The notes under the pieces are model-generated. The model did no database searches. It saw only the letters and a program-made list of their open reading frames with translations, and was not told the origin of the DNA. This document shows, in pieces, positions 8,862 through 18,906 of a DNA stretch of 64,000 bases (its first letter is position 1; the number at the start of each line of letters is the position of its first letter). This DNA comes from Stutzerimonas sp. S1 (GTDB taxonomy: Bacteria > Pseudomonadota > Gammaproteobacteria > Pseudomonadales > Pseudomonadaceae): assembly GCF_025966695.1 (NCBI RefSeq), contig NZ_JAOEIY010000008.1, positions 62,001-126,000 of the forward strand, read 5' to 3'. The position numbers and the translations under genes are program-made.

Positions 8862-9086
8862 GGGGACACCTTGTGACGAAGAGGATTGCAGGCCGCTCGC
8901 TGGAGCGAGGCCGGACGTGGCAGGCAGATGTCCTAGATGGACGCGCTGCCGTGCTTTTTCAACGCCGGTCGGCCGGTTGTTACTCTGACCACGGCGGGCG
9001 GCATGCTGCTCAGCCCGGGTCCGCAGCGGCAATGCTGGCCATCTTAATTACAATCGACCCTTCCCGCAGCCAAAGAGGTTTCTATC

Positions 9087-9623
9087 GTGGCGATACGCAG
9101 CTACCAAAACCGCACGCCGCAACTGGGCGAGCGCGTGTTCGTCGATGAGTCCGCCGTGGTCATCGGCGATGTGGAAATCGGCGCCGACAGCTCGGTCTGG
9201 CCGCTCACGGTGATCCGCGGCGACATGCACCGCATCCGCATCGGCGCGCGCTCGAGCATCCAGGACGGCAGCGTGCTGCACATCACCCACGCCGGGCCGT
9301 ACAACCCGGACGGCTTTCCGCTGACCATCGGCGACGAGGTCACGGTCGGCCACAAAGTCACGCTGCACGGCTGCACCCTGGGCAACCGCATCCTGGTGGG
9401 CATGGGTTCGATCGTGATGGACGGCGTGGTGGTCGAGGACGAGGTGATCATCGGCGCTGGCAGCCTGGTCCCGCCGGGCAAGACGCTGGAATCGGGTTAC
9501 CTCTACGTCGGCAGCCCGGTGAAGCAGGCGCGCCCGCTGACCGACAAGGAGCGCAGCTTCTTCAGCTATACCGCCGGCAACTACGTCAAGCTCAAGGACC
9601 AGCACCTCGCCGAGCGCGGCTGA
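9087..9623 (+). CDS. Gamma-class carbonic anhydrase family protein (YrdA/PaaY-like)
   Basis: A 178-residue left-handed beta-helix protein built from hexapeptide repeats (residues ~15-150). Metal-ligand histidines are visible in LHITHAG, VGHKVTLHG and neighbours. Homologues bind zinc and form trimers; some are carbonic anhydrases, others thioesterases, so the reaction is uncertain. The GTG start at 9087 has AGAGG nine bases upstream. It is transcribed divergently from prlC, as in P. aeruginosa (PA0066/PA0067). Confidence 0.92.
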   Translation: MAIRSYQNRTPQLGERVFVDESAVVIGDVEIGADSSVWPLTVIRGDMHRIRIGARSSIQDGSVLHITHAGPYNPDGFPLTIGDEVTVGHKVTLHGCTLGNRILVGMGSIVMDGVVVEDEVIIGAGSLVPPGKTLESGYLYVGSPVKQARPLTDKERSFFSYTAGNYVKLKDQHLAERG

Positions 9624-9629
9624 TCCGGC

Positions 9630-10055
9630 TCACTTGGCGAACAGCTGGCTCATGTCTTTGAATGCCTTGAATTCCAGTGCATTGCCGCAGGGGTCGAGCA
9701 GGAACATGGTGGCCTGCTCGCCGACCTGGCCCTGGAAGCGCACATAGGGCTCGATGACGAAGCGCGTGCTGCGCGCCTGCAGCCGTTCGGCCAGCGCCTG
9801 CCACTGCTCCCAGCCGAGCACTACGCCGAAGTGCGGCACCGGTACGTCGTGGCCGTCCACCGGATTGCTGTGCGCCGCCTCCTGATGCGGCATCTTCGGC
9901 GCTTCGTGGATCACCAGCTGGTGGCCGAAGAAATCGAAATCCACCCAGTGTTCGCTGCTGCGGCCCTCGGCGCAGCCGAACGTCTCGCCGTAGAAGGCGC
10001 GGGCGGCGGCCAAGTCATAGACGGGAATGGCGAGGTGGAAGGGCGAAAGCGTCAT
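9630..10055 (-). CDS. VOC family protein (glyoxalase/dioxygenase fold)
   Basis: A 141-residue vicinal-oxygen-chelate protein with paired beta-alpha-beta-beta-beta modules. Candidate metal ligands are the His near the N-terminus (SPFHLAIPV), VPHFGVV, and the Glu of GNALEFKAF. Similar to small glyoxalase-like proteins of unknown substrate. The ATG at 10055 is preferred over 10064 because AGGA lies nine bases before it but only one base before the upstream ATG. It converges on the carbonic anhydrase gene. Confidence 0.88.
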   Translation of the reverse strand: MTLSPFHLAIPVYDLAAARAFYGETFGCAEGRSSEHWVDFDFFGHQLVIHEAPKMPHQEAAHSNPVDGHDVPVPHFGVVLGWEQWQALAERLQARSTRFVIEPYVRFQGQVGEQATMFLLDPCGNALEFKAFKDMSQLFAK

Positions 10056-10151
10056 AGATGGCATTCCTGAGCATGGGACGCTTCGAGTCTAGAGCCTTTT
10101 TCCGCCGATCGGCCTACGCTCAGCAGAACGCAGACGAAAGGAGAGCCGTCG

Positions 10152-11135
10152 ATGCGCGCCATGTTGCTGGAACAGATTGGCCAACCCTTGCAGCTGCGCG
10201 AGCTGCCTGCGCCGCAACCGGGGCCTGGTGAGGTTCGCGTGCGGGTGCTGGCCTGTGGCGTCTGCCGCACCGACCTGCACGTGGTCGACGGCGAATTGCC
10301 GGCGGCGCCGCTGCCGATCATTCCAGGCCACGAGATCGTCGGGCGGGTCGATGCCTTGGGCGAGGGCGTGACCGGCTTCGAGCTGGGCCAGCAGGTCGGC
10401 ATTCCCTGGCTGGGGCACACCTGCGGCACCTGCAGCTACTGCCAGCATGCCGAGGAAAATCTCTGCGACGCGCCGCAATTCACCGGCTACACCCGGCCCG
10501 GCGGCTACGCCGAATACGTGGTGGCCGACGCACGCTTCGCCTTTGCCCTCGGCGAGGAGGGCGACCCCGTGGCGCTGGCGCCGCTGCTCTGCGCCGGGCT
10601 GATCGGCTGGCGCTCGCTGGTCAAGGCCGGCGATGGCAAGCGTCTGGGCCTGTACGGTTTCGGCGCCGCGGCGCATATCGTCATGCAGGTGGCGCGCTGG
10701 CAGGGGCGCGATGTCTACGCCTTCAGCCGCCCGGGTGATGTGGCCGCACAGGACTTCGCCCGTTCGCTGGGCGCGGTCTGGGCCGGCGATTCGAGCGCGC
10801 CGCCGCCGGTGCCGCTGGATGCGGCGATCATCTATGCACCGGCCGGCGAACTGGTGCCGGCGGCGCTGCGTGCCGTGCGCAAGGGCGGGCGGGTGGTCTG
10901 CGCCGGCATCCACATGAGCGACATTCCGAGCTTCCCCTACGACATCCTCTGGCAGGAGCGCGAAGTGGTGTCGGTGGCCAACCTGACCCGTCAGGACGGC
11001 CTGGACTTCTTCCCGGTGGCCGCCCAGGTCGGCATCCACACCGAAACCCATGCCTACCCGCTGGAGCAGGCCAACCAGGCGCTGGATGACCTGCGCCATG
11101 GGCGCTTCCAGGGCGCGGCGGTGCTGGTGCCCTGA
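10152..11135 (+). CDS. Zinc-dependent alcohol dehydrogenase family protein
   Basis: Medium-chain dehydrogenase of 327 residues. Catalytic zinc ligands are C36 (ACGVCRTD) and the His of GHEIVG; the structural zinc loop C-GT-C-SY-C-x7-C is complete. The nucleotide-binding Rossmann motif is [10 protein letters not shown]. It belongs with the AdhA/AdhP-like bacterial enzymes that oxidise short alcohols or reduce aldehydes with NAD. AAAGGAGAG precedes the ATG at 10152. It stands alone and is followed by a terminator. Confidence 0.92.
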   Translation: MRAMLLEQIGQPLQLRELPAPQPGPGEVRVRVLACGVCRTDLHVVDGELPAAPLPIIPGHEIVGRVDALGEGVTGFELGQQVGIPWLGHTCGTCSYCQHAEENLCDAPQFTGYTRPGGYAEYVVADARFAFALGEEGDPVALAPLLCAGLIGWRSLVKAGDGKRLGLYGFGAAAHIVMQVARWQGRDVYAFSRPGDVAAQDFARSLGAVWAGDSSAPPPVPLDAAIIYAPAGELVPAALRAVRKGGRVVCAGIHMSDIPSFPYDILWQEREVVSVANLTRQDGLDFFPVAAQVGIHTETHAYPLEQANQALDDLRHGRFQGAAVLVP

Positions 11136-11167
11136 CGGTCGGCGTGATGGCAGAGCCCGCAAACGAA

Positions 11168-11195
11168 AAACCCCGCCGAGGCGGGGTTTGTTCAG
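11168..11195. terminator. Bidirectional intrinsic terminator
   Basis: Stem AAACCCCGCC-GA-GGCGGGGTTT. A T-run follows on the minus strand (TTTTTCGTTT) and a weaker one on the plus strand. It separates the converging alcohol dehydrogenase gene and metQ. Confidence 0.88.
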
Positions 11196-11211
11196 GACAA
11201 CGCGGTCACGG

Positions 11212-11985
11212 TCAGAACGCCGGAACGACGGCACCCTTGTACTTTTCCTGAATGAACTGACGCACTTCTTCGCTGTGCAGCGCGGCGGCCAGTTTCTGCA
11301 TGGCGTCGCTGTCCTTGTTGTCCGGACGGGCGACCAGGATGTTCACGTACGGAGAATCGCTGCCTTCGATGACCAGGGCGTCCTGCGTCGGGTTCAGCTT
11401 GGCTTCCAGCGCGTAGTTGGTGTTGATCAGTGCCAGGTCGACCTGGGTCAGCACGCGCGGCAGGGTCGCGGCTTCCAGTTCGCGGATCTTGATGTTCTTC
11501 GGATTCTCGGCGATGTCCTTCGGCGTGGCGGTGATGCCGGCGCCATCCTTCAGCGTGATCACGCCGGCCTTGGCCAGCAGCAGCAGGGCACGGCCGCCAT
11601 TGGTGGCGTCGTTGGGAATGACCACGGTGGCGCCACTGGGCAGCTCGTCCAGCGACTTGACCTTGCTCGAGTAGGCACCGAAGGGTTCGATGTGCACACC
11701 GGCGACGCTGACCAGCTCGGTGCCCTTGCCCTTGTTGAATTCATCCAGGTATGGCTGGTGCTGGAAGAAGTTGGCGTCCAGACGCTTCTCGGCGACCTGG
11801 ATGTTCGGCTGCACGTAGTCGGTGAACACCTTCACGTTCAGCTCGACGCCCTGCTCGGCCAGTTGCGGCTTGACGAATTCCAGCAGCTCGGCGTGCGGCA
11901 CGGCGGTGGCGGCGACGGTCAGGGTCTCGGCAGCCTGCGCGGAAAAAGCGGCAACGGTGGCCAGGGCGGCAATCAGTTTCTTCAT
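11212..11985 (-). CDS. metQ: Methionine ABC transporter substrate-binding protein
   Basis: Periplasmic MetQ/NlpA-type binding protein of 257 residues. A signal peptide (MKKLIAALATVAAFSAQA/AE) is present without a lipobox cysteine, so it should be soluble rather than a lipoprotein. Conserved blocks include the TAVPHAELLEFVKP start, FFQHQPYLDEF and GVHIEPFGAYSSK. Last gene of the metN-metI-metQ operon; it delivers D- or L-methionine to the MetNI importer. It is the counterpart of P. aeruginosa PA5505. Confidence 0.95.
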   Translation of the reverse strand: MKKLIAALATVAAFSAQAAETLTVAATAVPHAELLEFVKPQLAEQGVELNVKVFTDYVQPNIQVAEKRLDANFFQHQPYLDEFNKGKGTELVSVAGVHIEPFGAYSSKVKSLDELPSGATVVIPNDATNGGRALLLLAKAGVITLKDGAGITATPKDIAENPKNIKIRELEAATLPRVLTQVDLALINTNYALEAKLNPTQDALVIEGSDSPYVNILVARPDNKDSDAMQKLAAALHSEEVRQFIQEKYKGAVVPAF

Positions 11986-12043
11986 CGTTCGGTTCCTTCA
12001 GGAGTTGAGCGGGGTGCGATGGTTCGCTCGCCCTGGTTGCGGT

Positions 12044-12709
12044 TTATTTGCGCGAAAAATGGGTGACCAGCCGGTCGCCGACGCTTTGCAGCACCTGCAC
12101 CAGCACCAGCAGCAGGACCACGGTGACCACCATCACGTCGGTCTGGAAGCGCTGGTAGCCGAAGCGGATGGCCAGGTCGCCGAGGCCGCCGGCCCCCACC
12201 ACACCGGCCATCGCGGTGTAGGACACCAGGGTGATGGCGGTGACGGTAATGGCGGCGATGATGCCCGGACGCGCTTCCGGCAGCAATGCGCTGAAGATGA
12301 TCTGCCGCGTCGTCGCGCCCATCGCCTGGGTGGCCTCGATGATGCCGCGGTCCACTTCGCGCAGCGCGGTCTCCACCAGGCGCGCAAAGAAGGGCGCAGC
12401 GCCTACCACCAGCGGCGGAATCGCCCCGGCCACGCCCAGCGAGGTGCCGGTGATCAGCACGGTGAAGGGGATCATCACGATCAGGAGAATAATGAACGGC
12501 AGCGAGCGCAGTACGTTGACCACGAACGATAGCGCGGCATACAGCAGCGCGTTTTCGAACAGCTGGCGCGGACCGCAGAGAAACAGCAGCACGCCCAGCG
12601 GCAGGCCAAGCAGGATGGTGAACAGCAGCGAGCCGCCGAGCATCAGCAGGGTGTCCAGCGTGGCCAGCCAGATTTCGTACCAATCTACGTTGGTGAACAG
12701 AGCATCCAT
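12044..12709 (-). CDS. metI: Methionine ABC transporter permease
   Basis: Inner-membrane permease of 221 residues with five or six helices. The coupling loop EAxxxMGA (IEATQAMGATTRQII) contacts MetN. The ATG at 12709 shares a base with the metN stop (TGATG), indicating coupled translation. Middle gene of metNIQ. Confidence 0.95.
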   Translation of the reverse strand: MDALFTNVDWYEIWLATLDTLLMLGGSLLFTILLGLPLGVLLFLCGPRQLFENALLYAALSFVVNVLRSLPFIILLIVMIPFTVLITGTSLGVAGAIPPLVVGAAPFFARLVETALREVDRGIIEATQAMGATTRQIIFSALLPEARPGIIAAITVTAITLVSYTAMAGVVGAGGLGDLAIRFGYQRFQTDVMVVTVVLLLVLVQVLQSVGDRLVTHFSRK

Positions 12710-13716
12710 CAGCGCAATACCTCCACATGCACGTCCGCCGCCTGCAGGCGGGTCATCGCTGCGTTCATGTCACCGCCGATCAGCGCCAGGGTGAGCTGGC
12801 CGTAGGGGGTGTCCTTGATGCGGTCGATGCGCCCGGACAGGATGCTGTAGTCGACCCCGGTTTCACGGGCGACGGTGCCTAGCAGCGGCTTGTAGGTGGC
12901 GTCGCCCTGGAAGGTCAGGCGCAGGATGCGGCCCGGCACGTGGGCGAAATCGTCGTGCAGCTCGCTTTCGTCCATCGCCTCGTCTTCCAGCACGAAGCGC
13001 TGGGTGGTCGGGTGCTTGGGGTGCAGGAACACCTCGGTGACCGGCCCCTGTTCGACGATGGCACCGGCGTCCATCACCGCGACGCGGTCGCAGACGCGGC
13101 GGATCACGTCCATCTCGTGGGTGATCAGCACGATGGTCAGCTTCAGCTCGCGATTGATTTCGGCCAGCAGTTGCAGCACCGACGCGGTGGTCTGCGGGTC
13201 CAGTGCGCTGGTGGCCTCGTCGCAGAGCAGGATGCTCGGCTCGGTGGCCAGCGCGCGGGCGATGCCGACGCGCTGCTTCTGCCCGCCGGAGAGCTGCGCC
13301 GGGTACTTGTGCGCATGGTCCGCGAGGCCGACGCGCTCGAGCAGAGCGGCGACGCGGGCGTCGATCTCGCTGCGCGAGCGGATGCCGGCCAGGCGCAGCG
13401 GCATGGCGACGTTGTCCGCCACGGTCTTGGACATCAGCAGGTTGAAGTGCTGGAAGATCATGCCGACGCGCTGGCGGAAGCGGCGCAGGCCGTCGGCATC
13501 CAGTGCGGTGACGTCTTCGCCGTTGACCAGAATGCGCCCGCCGGACGGCTCCTCGAGGCGATTGATCAGGCGCAGCAGCGTGCTCTTGCCGGCGCCGGAG
13601 TGGCCGATCAGGCCGAAGACTTCACCGGAGGCGATCTCCAGCTGCGTTGGCTGCAGGGCGGGGACGTCTCTGCCGCCGGTCCGATAGGTTTTGTGGACTT
13701 GATGGAATTCGATCAC
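12709..13716 (-). CDS. metN: Methionine ABC transporter ATP-binding protein
   Basis: ATPase of 335 residues driving methionine uptake. Walker [10 protein letters not shown], signature LSGGQKQR and Walker [10 protein letters not shown] are intact, and the C-terminal NIL domain (about 265-335) provides allosteric inhibition by bound methionine. The GTG at 13716 is used because it gives the standard family length and [11 protein letters not shown] start, with AAGG upstream. No S-box or other riboswitch fold is evident in the 265-base gap shared with katE. Confidence 0.95.
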   Translation of the reverse strand: MIEFHQVHKTYRTGGRDVPALQPTQLEIASGEVFGLIGHSGAGKSTLLRLINRLEEPSGGRILVNGEDVTALDADGLRRFRQRVGMIFQHFNLLMSKTVADNVAMPLRLAGIRSRSEIDARVAALLERVGLADHAHKYPAQLSGGQKQRVGIARALATEPSILLCDEATSALDPQTTASVLQLLAEINRELKLTIVLITHEMDVIRRVCDRVAVMDAGAIVEQGPVTEVFLHPKHPTTQRFVLEDEAMDESELHDDFAHVPGRILRLTFQGDATYKPLLGTVARETGVDYSILSGRIDRIKDTPYGQLTLALIGGDMNAAMTRLQAADVHVEVLR

Positions 13717-13981
13717 GGGCGAACCTTGTGGGTGCGACGTTCGTTGCCGGGATATTCGGCGAAAGCCGGGCATTCTACCCGTTTGGCGTAGAGGTCGCTC
13801 GCCTGCGCCGGTGCGATTGAGCAAATCCATGGCGCTCATAGGCAAAGCAAATCGTTGCAGTGGGCAACCTTGCGGCGATTGGCGGGGTCACTAACCGGTA
13901 CGCCGTGAATCGATCACGTATCAGGTCCAGATCATGGCCCGATCGTTCGCGGTTCAGCTCACCCGCTAACCGAGGCCCATC

Positions 13982-16117
13982 ATGACGCACAAGACCCCCA
14001 AACAGAGCGAGCTCGCCGGCACCGATACCGTCGACCGCGCCAATCACAATGCCAAGCTCGATCAGCTGGAAGCGTTTCGCAGCGACGCCACCGGCGAGGC
14101 GTTGCGCACCAATCAGGGCGTGAAGATCGCCGACAACCAGAACACCCTCAAGGCCGGCGGCCGTGGGCCCTCGCTGCTCGAAGACTTCATCATGCGCGAG
14201 AAGCTCACCCACTTTGACCACGAGCGCATCCCCGAGCGTATCGTCCACGCGCGCGGCTCGGCCGCTCATGGTGTGTTCAGGAGTTACGCTGACCACAGCT
14301 GGCTGACCAAGGCCTCGTTCCTCGCCGCCGAAGGCAAGGAAACCCCGGTATTCGTGCGCTTCTCCACCGTGCAGGGCTCGCGCGGCTCGGCGGACACCGT
14401 GCGCGACGTGCGCGGCTTCGCCACCAAGTTCTACACCGACGAGGGCAACTTCGACCTGGTCGGCAACAACATGCCGGTGTTCTTCATTCAGGACGCGATC
14501 AAGTTTCCGGACTTCGTCCATGCGGTCAAACCCGAGCCGCACAATGAGATACCGCAGGCGCAGTCGGCCCACGATACCTTCTGGGATTTCGTCTCGCTGA
14601 CGCCTGAGTCCGCACACATGGTGCTCTGGACCATGTCCGACCGCGCCCTGCCGCGCAGCTACCGGGCGATGGAAGGCTTCGGCGTGCACACCTTCCGCCT
14701 GATCAACGCCGAGGGTGTCAGCCGCTTCGTCAAGTTTCACTGGAAGCCGGTCGCCGGCGCCTTCTCGCTGGTCTGGGACGAGACGCTGAAGATTGCCGGC
14801 AAGGACCCGGACTTCAATCGCCGCGACATGTGGGAGTCCATCGAGATGGGCGACTACTTCGAGTGGGAGCTGGGCGTGCAGGTGGTGGAGGAGGCCGACG
14901 AGCACAAGTTCGACTTCGACCTGCTCGACCCGACCAAGATCATCCCCGAGGAGCTGGTGCCGGTACAGAAGCTCGGCAAGATGACCCTCAACCGCAACCC
15001 GGACAACTTCTTCGCCGAGACCGAGCAGGCCGCCTTCCACATTGGCCATATCGTGCCGGGCATCGACTTCACCAACGACCCGCTGCTGCAGGGCCGGCTG
15101 TTTTCCTACACCGACACCCAGCTGCTGCGACTCGGTGGACCGAATTTTCACGAAATCCCGATCAACCGTCCGCTGTGTCCGTTCCACAACAACCAGCGCG
15201 ACGCCTTCCACCGCCAGACCATCCACAAGGGCCGCGCCAACTACGAGCCCAACTCCATCGACAGCGGCTGGCCCAAGGAAACCCCGCCGGCGGCCCAGGG
15301 CGGCGGCTTCGAGAGCTATCCGGAGCGTGTCGAGGGGCACAAGATCCGCAACCGCAGCGAATCCTTCGGCGACCATTTCTCCCAGGCCACGCTGTTCTGG
15401 AACAGCATGAGCGAGCCGGAGAAGGAGCACATCATCGGCGCCTATACCTTCGAGCTGGGCAAGGTGGAGCGGGTGTTAATCCGCGAGCGTCAGGTCAACG
15501 AGATCCTCGCCAACATCGATATGGAGCTGGCTCGCCGCGTGGCCGAGAACCTTGGCCTGCCGGCACCGAGCGCGCCGACCGTGACACCGAAGACGCCAAC
15601 CCCGCAGAGTTCTCCGGCGCTGAGCTTGATGAACCACGTGCCGGGCAATATCAAGTCACGCAAGATCGCGATTCTGGTGGCCAACGGCGTCGATGGCGCG
15701 GCGATCGACGCCTTCAAGGCCAAGCTGGCGGAGCAGGGCGCGCTGGCCAAGATCATCGGCCCGTCGCCGGCCCCGGTGAAAACGGCGGACGGCCAGATGC
15801 TGCCGGTCGACGCCGCGATGGACGGTATGCCCTCGGTGATGTTCGACGCCGTGTTCGTCCCCGGCGGTGCCGATGCGGCGGCGGCCATGGCCAAGTCCGG
15901 CGAGGCCAAGCACTACGTGCTGGAGGCCTACAAGCACCTGAAACCCATTGTGGTGCTCGGTGCGGCACGGCCGCTGCTGGCGTCGCTGAACCTCAGCCCG
16001 GATGCCGGACTGCTAGAAGGTGATGACGTCGATGCGGTATTCGGCAACTTCGCTCAGGCGCTCGGTCAGCACCGGGTGTGGGCGCGTGAGGCCGCGGCGG
16101 CGGCGATCCCGGCGTAA
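13982..16117 (+). CDS. katE: Catalase HPII (large-subunit, clade 2)
   Basis: Heme catalase that disproportionates hydrogen peroxide. The 711-residue product has distal His89 ([12 protein letters not shown]), Asn at about 162 (VGNNMPVFF) and the proximal heme tyrosine near 376 ([14 protein letters not shown]). An extra C-terminal class-I glutaminase-like (flavodoxin-like) domain from about 560 marks the large HPII type. ATG at 13982 with GAGG upstream. Large catalases are usually stationary-phase genes. No OxyR-type site was recognised upstream; an imperfectly spaced palindrome at 13904-13918 is the only dyad in the divergent gap with metN. Confidence 0.97.
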   Translation: MTHKTPKQSELAGTDTVDRANHNAKLDQLEAFRSDATGEALRTNQGVKIADNQNTLKAGGRGPSLLEDFIMREKLTHFDHERIPERIVHARGSAAHGVFRSYADHSWLTKASFLAAEGKETPVFVRFSTVQGSRGSADTVRDVRGFATKFYTDEGNFDLVGNNMPVFFIQDAIKFPDFVHAVKPEPHNEIPQAQSAHDTFWDFVSLTPESAHMVLWTMSDRALPRSYRAMEGFGVHTFRLINAEGVSRFVKFHWKPVAGAFSLVWDETLKIAGKDPDFNRRDMWESIEMGDYFEWELGVQVVEEADEHKFDFDLLDPTKIIPEELVPVQKLGKMTLNRNPDNFFAETEQAAFHIGHIVPGIDFTNDPLLQGRLFSYTDTQLLRLGGPNFHEIPINRPLCPFHNNQRDAFHRQTIHKGRANYEPNSIDSGWPKETPPAAQGGGFESYPERVEGHKIRNRSESFGDHFSQATLFWNSMSEPEKEHIIGAYTFELGKVERVLIRERQVNEILANIDMELARRVAENLGLPAPSAPTVTPKTPTPQSSPALSLMNHVPGNIKSRKIAILVANGVDGAAIDAFKAKLAEQGALAKIIGPSPAPVKTADGQMLPVDAAMDGMPSVMFDAVFVPGGADAAAAMAKSGEAKHYVLEAYKHLKPIVVLGAARPLLASLNLSPDAGLLEGDDVDAVFGNFAQALGQHRVWAREAAAAAIPA

Positions 16118-16124
16118 CGGGTCA

Positions 16125-16155
16125 GCGTAGGGTGGATGGCCGAAGCCATCCGCGC
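16125..16155 (+). repeat. REP-type hairpin, copy 1
   Basis: Head CGTAGGGTGGATGG followed by CCGAAG and CCATCCGCG: hairpin GGATGG-CCGAAG-CCATCC. The first 26 bases are the same as copy 3 at 16257-16288. Confidence 0.75.
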
Positions 16156-16199
16156 GGATGAGGCGCCAGGTCCGGCATGAGGCGAAACCAGGCACTGAC

Positions 16200-16237
16200 G
16201 CGTGGAAAATCGCTTCGCGAGTTTTCCACCCTACGCA
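16200..16237 (-). repeat. REP-type hairpin, copy 2 (inverted)
   Basis: GCGTGGAAAAT, then CGCTTCGCGA, then GTTTTCCACCCTACGC: the opposite orientation of copies 1 and 3 and the AAAA/TTTT flavour of the family, like the element at 3023. Confidence 0.75.
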
Positions 16238-16256
16238 GGTTTCGTCGCGAGCGGGA

Positions 16257-16288
16257 CGTAGGGTGGATGGCCGAAGCCATCCACGCCG
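16257..16288 (+). repeat. REP-type hairpin, copy 3
   Basis: ACGTAGGGTGGATGG-CCGAAG-CCATCCACGC, a near duplicate of copy 1. The cluster fills the gap between katE and the converging YgjP-like gene and may act as a transcription or mRNA-stability boundary. Confidence 0.75.
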
Positions 16289-16297
16289 GGCGCCTCG

Positions 16298-16795
16298 TCA
16301 GCTGCTCTGCAGCTCCCGCCAATGCAGGAACAGCCGCAGGTCGAACTCGATCTGCCCGTAGCCCGGCAGCATGTGTTCGCACAGCTTGTAAAAGGCACGG
16401 TTGTGCTCGCTCTCACGCAGGTGGGCGAGCTCGTGCACCACGATCATCTGCAGAAACTCCGGCGCCGCCTCACGGAACAGCGCGGCGACGCGGATTTCCT
16501 TCTTCGCCTTGAGCTTGCCGCCCTGCACCCGTGACACCGCGGTATGCAGGCCCAGCGCGCGGTGGGTCAGGTCCAGGCGATTGTCGTAGAGCACCTTGTC
16601 GATCGGCGGTGCGCTTTTCAGGTGGTCCTGCTTGAGCTGCTGCACGTAGCCGTACAGCGCCTTGTCGCTCTGCACCTGGTGCCGACCAGGGTAGCGCCGT
16701 GCGAGGTAATCGCCCAGGCGATCCTCGGCGATTAGCTGGCGCACCTGGGCCAGCAGCGGCTCAGGGTAGCCACGCAGGTACTTGAGATCGGTCAT
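16298..16795 (-). CDS. YgjP-like zinc metallopeptidase (M48-related)
   Basis: A 165-residue soluble protein with the zinc motif HELAHLRESEHNRAFY (about residue 120), where the downstream His of SEHN is the third ligand in YgjP/WLM-type peptidases. It ends with QIEFDLRLFLHWRELQSS. The ATG at 16795 overlaps the znuB stop by four bases, placing it as the last gene of the zur-znuC-znuB operon. Substrate unknown; the link to zinc uptake is by position only. Confidence 0.88.
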   Translation of the reverse strand: MTDLKYLRGYPEPLLAQVRQLIAEDRLGDYLARRYPGRHQVQSDKALYGYVQQLKQDHLKSAPPIDKVLYDNRLDLTHRALGLHTAVSRVQGGKLKAKKEIRVAALFREAAPEFLQMIVVHELAHLRESEHNRAFYKLCEHMLPGYGQIEFDLRLFLHWRELQSS

Positions 16796-17577
16796 GCGCG
16801 CTTCGGCCAGGCGAAGCTGAGCAGGAACAGCGCGGCGGCGCTGACCACGATGGACGGCCCGGCCGGGGTGTCCTCGTACCAGGACAGCGTCAGCCCCAGG
16901 CACACCGCGACGATGCCCAGCAGGCTCGCACCCAGCGCCATCTGCTCCGGCGTGCGCGCATGGCGCTGCGCGGCGGCGGCGGGGATGATCAGCAGGGAGG
17001 TGATCAACAGTACGCCGACGATCTTCATCGCCACGGCGATTACTACCGCGATCAGCAGCATCAGCGCCAGGCGGATGCCGGCCACCGGCAGGCCCTCGAC
17101 CTTGGCCAGCTCCTCGTGCACGGTGATCGCCAGCAGCGGCCGCCACAGCGGGACCAGCATCAGCAGCACCAGGGCGCTGCCGCCTATGATCCAGGCCAGA
17201 TCGCTCGGCCCGACGGCGAGCAGGTCGCCGAACAGGTAGCCCATCAGGTCGATGCGCACGTCATCCATGAAGCTCAGCGATACCAGCCCCAGCGACAGCG
17301 TGCTGTGCGCGAGGATGCCGAGCAGCGTGTCCGAGGCCAGCGGCTGGCGCTGCTGCAGGGTCACCAGCAGCAGGGCGAGCACCACGCAGCCGACGGTCAC
17401 CGCCAGGGTCAGGTTGATGTCGAGCATCAGCCCGAGGGCGACGCCGAACAGCGCGGCGTGGGACAGGGTGTCGCCGAAATAGGCCATGCGCCGCCAGACG
17501 ACGAAGGAGCCGAGCGGGCCGGCGACCAGCGCCAGGGCGAGGCCGGCGAGCAGGGCATTGAGAAGGAAATCGGGCAT
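16792..17577 (-). CDS. znuB: Zinc ABC transporter permease
   Basis: Inner-membrane permease of 261 residues with about eight helices, including the MAYFGDTLSHAALFGVALG block typical of metal-type ABC-3 permeases. It passes zinc delivered by ZnuA. It follows znuC after 12 bases. Counterpart of P. aeruginosa PA5501. Confidence 0.96.
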   Translation of the reverse strand: MPDFLLNALLAGLALALVAGPLGSFVVWRRMAYFGDTLSHAALFGVALGLMLDINLTLAVTVGCVVLALLLVTLQQRQPLASDTLLGILAHSTLSLGLVSLSFMDDVRIDLMGYLFGDLLAVGPSDLAWIIGGSALVLLMLVPLWRPLLAITVHEELAKVEGLPVAGIRLALMLLIAVVIAVAMKIVGVLLITSLLIIPAAAAQRHARTPEQMALGASLLGIVAVCLGLTLSWYEDTPAGPSIVVSAAALFLLSFAWPKRA

Positions 17578-17589
17578 CTGATGCTCTGT

Positions 17590-18360
17590 CTAGTGCTTGC
17601 AGTTCGGGCCGTGGACGTGGGGTTTGCCGATCACCACGCTGCCGTGCAGGTCGTGGCTGTGATCGTGCTGGTGGTGGTAGATCGCCAGGCTGCGCGCGTC
17701 CTGGCCGAACAGCTCGACGAAGGCCGGGTCGCTGCTGACCTGCTCTGGGTGACCCGAGCAGCAGACGTGGCGATTGAGGCAGACCACCTGATCGGTGGCG
17801 CTCATCACCAGGTGCAGATCGTGGGAAACCATCAGCACGCCGCAGCCGTAGCGGTCGCGCAGCACGCCGATCAAGCGGTACAGCTCGGCTTGGCCAGACA
17901 CGTCGACACCCTGCACCGGTTCGTCGAGCACCAGCAGCTCCGGCTCGCGCAGCAGGGCGCGGGCGAGCAGCACGCGCTGCATCTCGCCGCCGGAAATCTT
18001 CTGCAGCGGGCTGTCGATCACGTGTTCGGCACCGACTTCACCCAGTGCCGCCAGGGCGCGGGCGCGATCGACGCCGGGCACCAGACGCAGAAAGCGCAGC
18101 ACCGACAAGGGTAGGGTGGGGTCCACGTGGAGCTTCTGCGGCATGTAGCCGACACGCAGCTTCGGCTTGCGCCAGACCTGGCCGCGATCGGGTTTCAGCA
18201 GGCCCAGCACGGCCCGTACCAGCGTGGTCTTGCCGGCCCCGTTGGGGCCGATCAGGGTGACGATCTCGCCGCGATGCACCTGCAGTTGCGCGCCTTCCAG
18301 CACGTTCTGGTTGGCGAAGCGCACGTGGATGTCATCCAGCCGCAGCAGCACCTCGCTCAT
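17590..18360 (-). CDS. znuC: Zinc ABC transporter ATP-binding protein
   Basis: ATPase of 256 residues with Walker [10 protein letters not shown], signature ISGGEMQR and Walker [11 protein letters not shown]. The C-terminal tail is His/Cys-rich (HHQHDHSHD ... HVHGPNCKH), probably a metal sensor or buffer. The ATG at 18360 overlaps the zur stop (ATGA). Confidence 0.96.
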   Translation of the reverse strand: MSEVLLRLDDIHVRFANQNVLEGAQLQVHRGEIVTLIGPNGAGKTTLVRAVLGLLKPDRGQVWRKPKLRVGYMPQKLHVDPTLPLSVLRFLRLVPGVDRARALAALGEVGAEHVIDSPLQKISGGEMQRVLLARALLREPELLVLDEPVQGVDVSGQAELYRLIGVLRDRYGCGVLMVSHDLHLVMSATDQVVCLNRHVCCSGHPEQVSSDPAFVELFGQDARSLAIYHHQHDHSHDLHGSVVIGKPHVHGPNCKH

Positions 18361-18842
18361 GCGGCTTTCCGGCAGTTCGAGCAGAGGCCGACCACTTCCA
18401 CGGTCTGCCCCTCGACGGCGAAGCCGACGCTGCCGGCGGCGCTGTCGATGGCCTCGGCGATGGCGCGTTGCTCGAGTTCGATGGCGGTGTGGCAGTGCCG
18501 GCAGATGAGGAACTGGCCCTGGTGCGGATGCTCCGGATGGTTGCAGCCGATGAAGGCGTTGAGCGACGCGATGCGATGCACCAGGCCGTTCTCCAGCAGG
18601 AAATCCAGCGCGCGGTAGACGGTGGGCGGCGCGGCGCGGCGGCCATCCTGCTCGCTCAGTACGGCGAGGATGTCGTAGGCGCCGAGCGGCCTGTGGCTTT
18701 GCCAGACCAGCTCCAGCACACGCTTGCGCAGGGCGGTCAGGCGTACGCCCTGGCGCGCGCAGAGGCTGTCGGCTTCGGCCAGCGCGTGGCTGACGCAATG
18801 GTCATGGTCGTGGGGCGTACAGGCCAGCGGGGTCTTGGACAT
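18357..18842 (-). CDS. zur: Zinc uptake regulator, Fur family
   Basis: Zinc-dependent repressor of 161 residues. It has a winged helix (about 25-95, [15 protein letters not shown] recognition region), the metal sites [10 protein letters not shown] and the structural zinc pairs CRHC and CSNC. The N-terminus is His-rich (TPHDHDHC). First gene of the zur-znuC-znuB-ygjP operon, divergent from znuA. It corresponds to P. aeruginosa Np20/PA5499. It likely represses both directions through the box at 18869. Confidence 0.95.
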   Translation of the reverse strand: MSKTPLACTPHDHDHCVSHALAEADSLCARQGVRLTALRKRVLELVWQSHRPLGAYDILAVLSEQDGRRAAPPTVYRALDFLLENGLVHRIASLNAFIGCNHPEHPHQGQFLICRHCHTAIELEQRAIAEAIDSAAGSVGFAVEGQTVEVVGLCSNCRKAA

Positions 18843-18868
18843 GAGCGGCGACGTGTTGGGGTAGAGAC

Positions 18869-18881
18869 GTTATTATGTACC
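18869..18881. promoter_or_regulatory. Candidate Zur box in the zur/znuA divergent gap
   Basis: GTTATTATGTACC agrees at 9 of 12 defined positions with the GTTATAnTATAAC-type Zur site. It lies midway between the divergent zur and znuA starts, where such an operator is expected. The right half is degenerate. Confidence 0.5.
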
Positions 18882-18906
18882 AATTCCCCCCGTACGAGTG
18901 ACGCCC

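Noticed and set aside
13904..13918. CGTGA-N5-TCACG as a Vfr/CRP site between metN and katE
   Set aside because: The spacing is five bases instead of six and the half-sites are only partial matches; kept as a remark under katE.
13775..15430. 551-residue minus-strand frame opposite katE
   Set aside because: Antisense shadow of the catalase gene, with repetitive Leu/Val/Arg composition.
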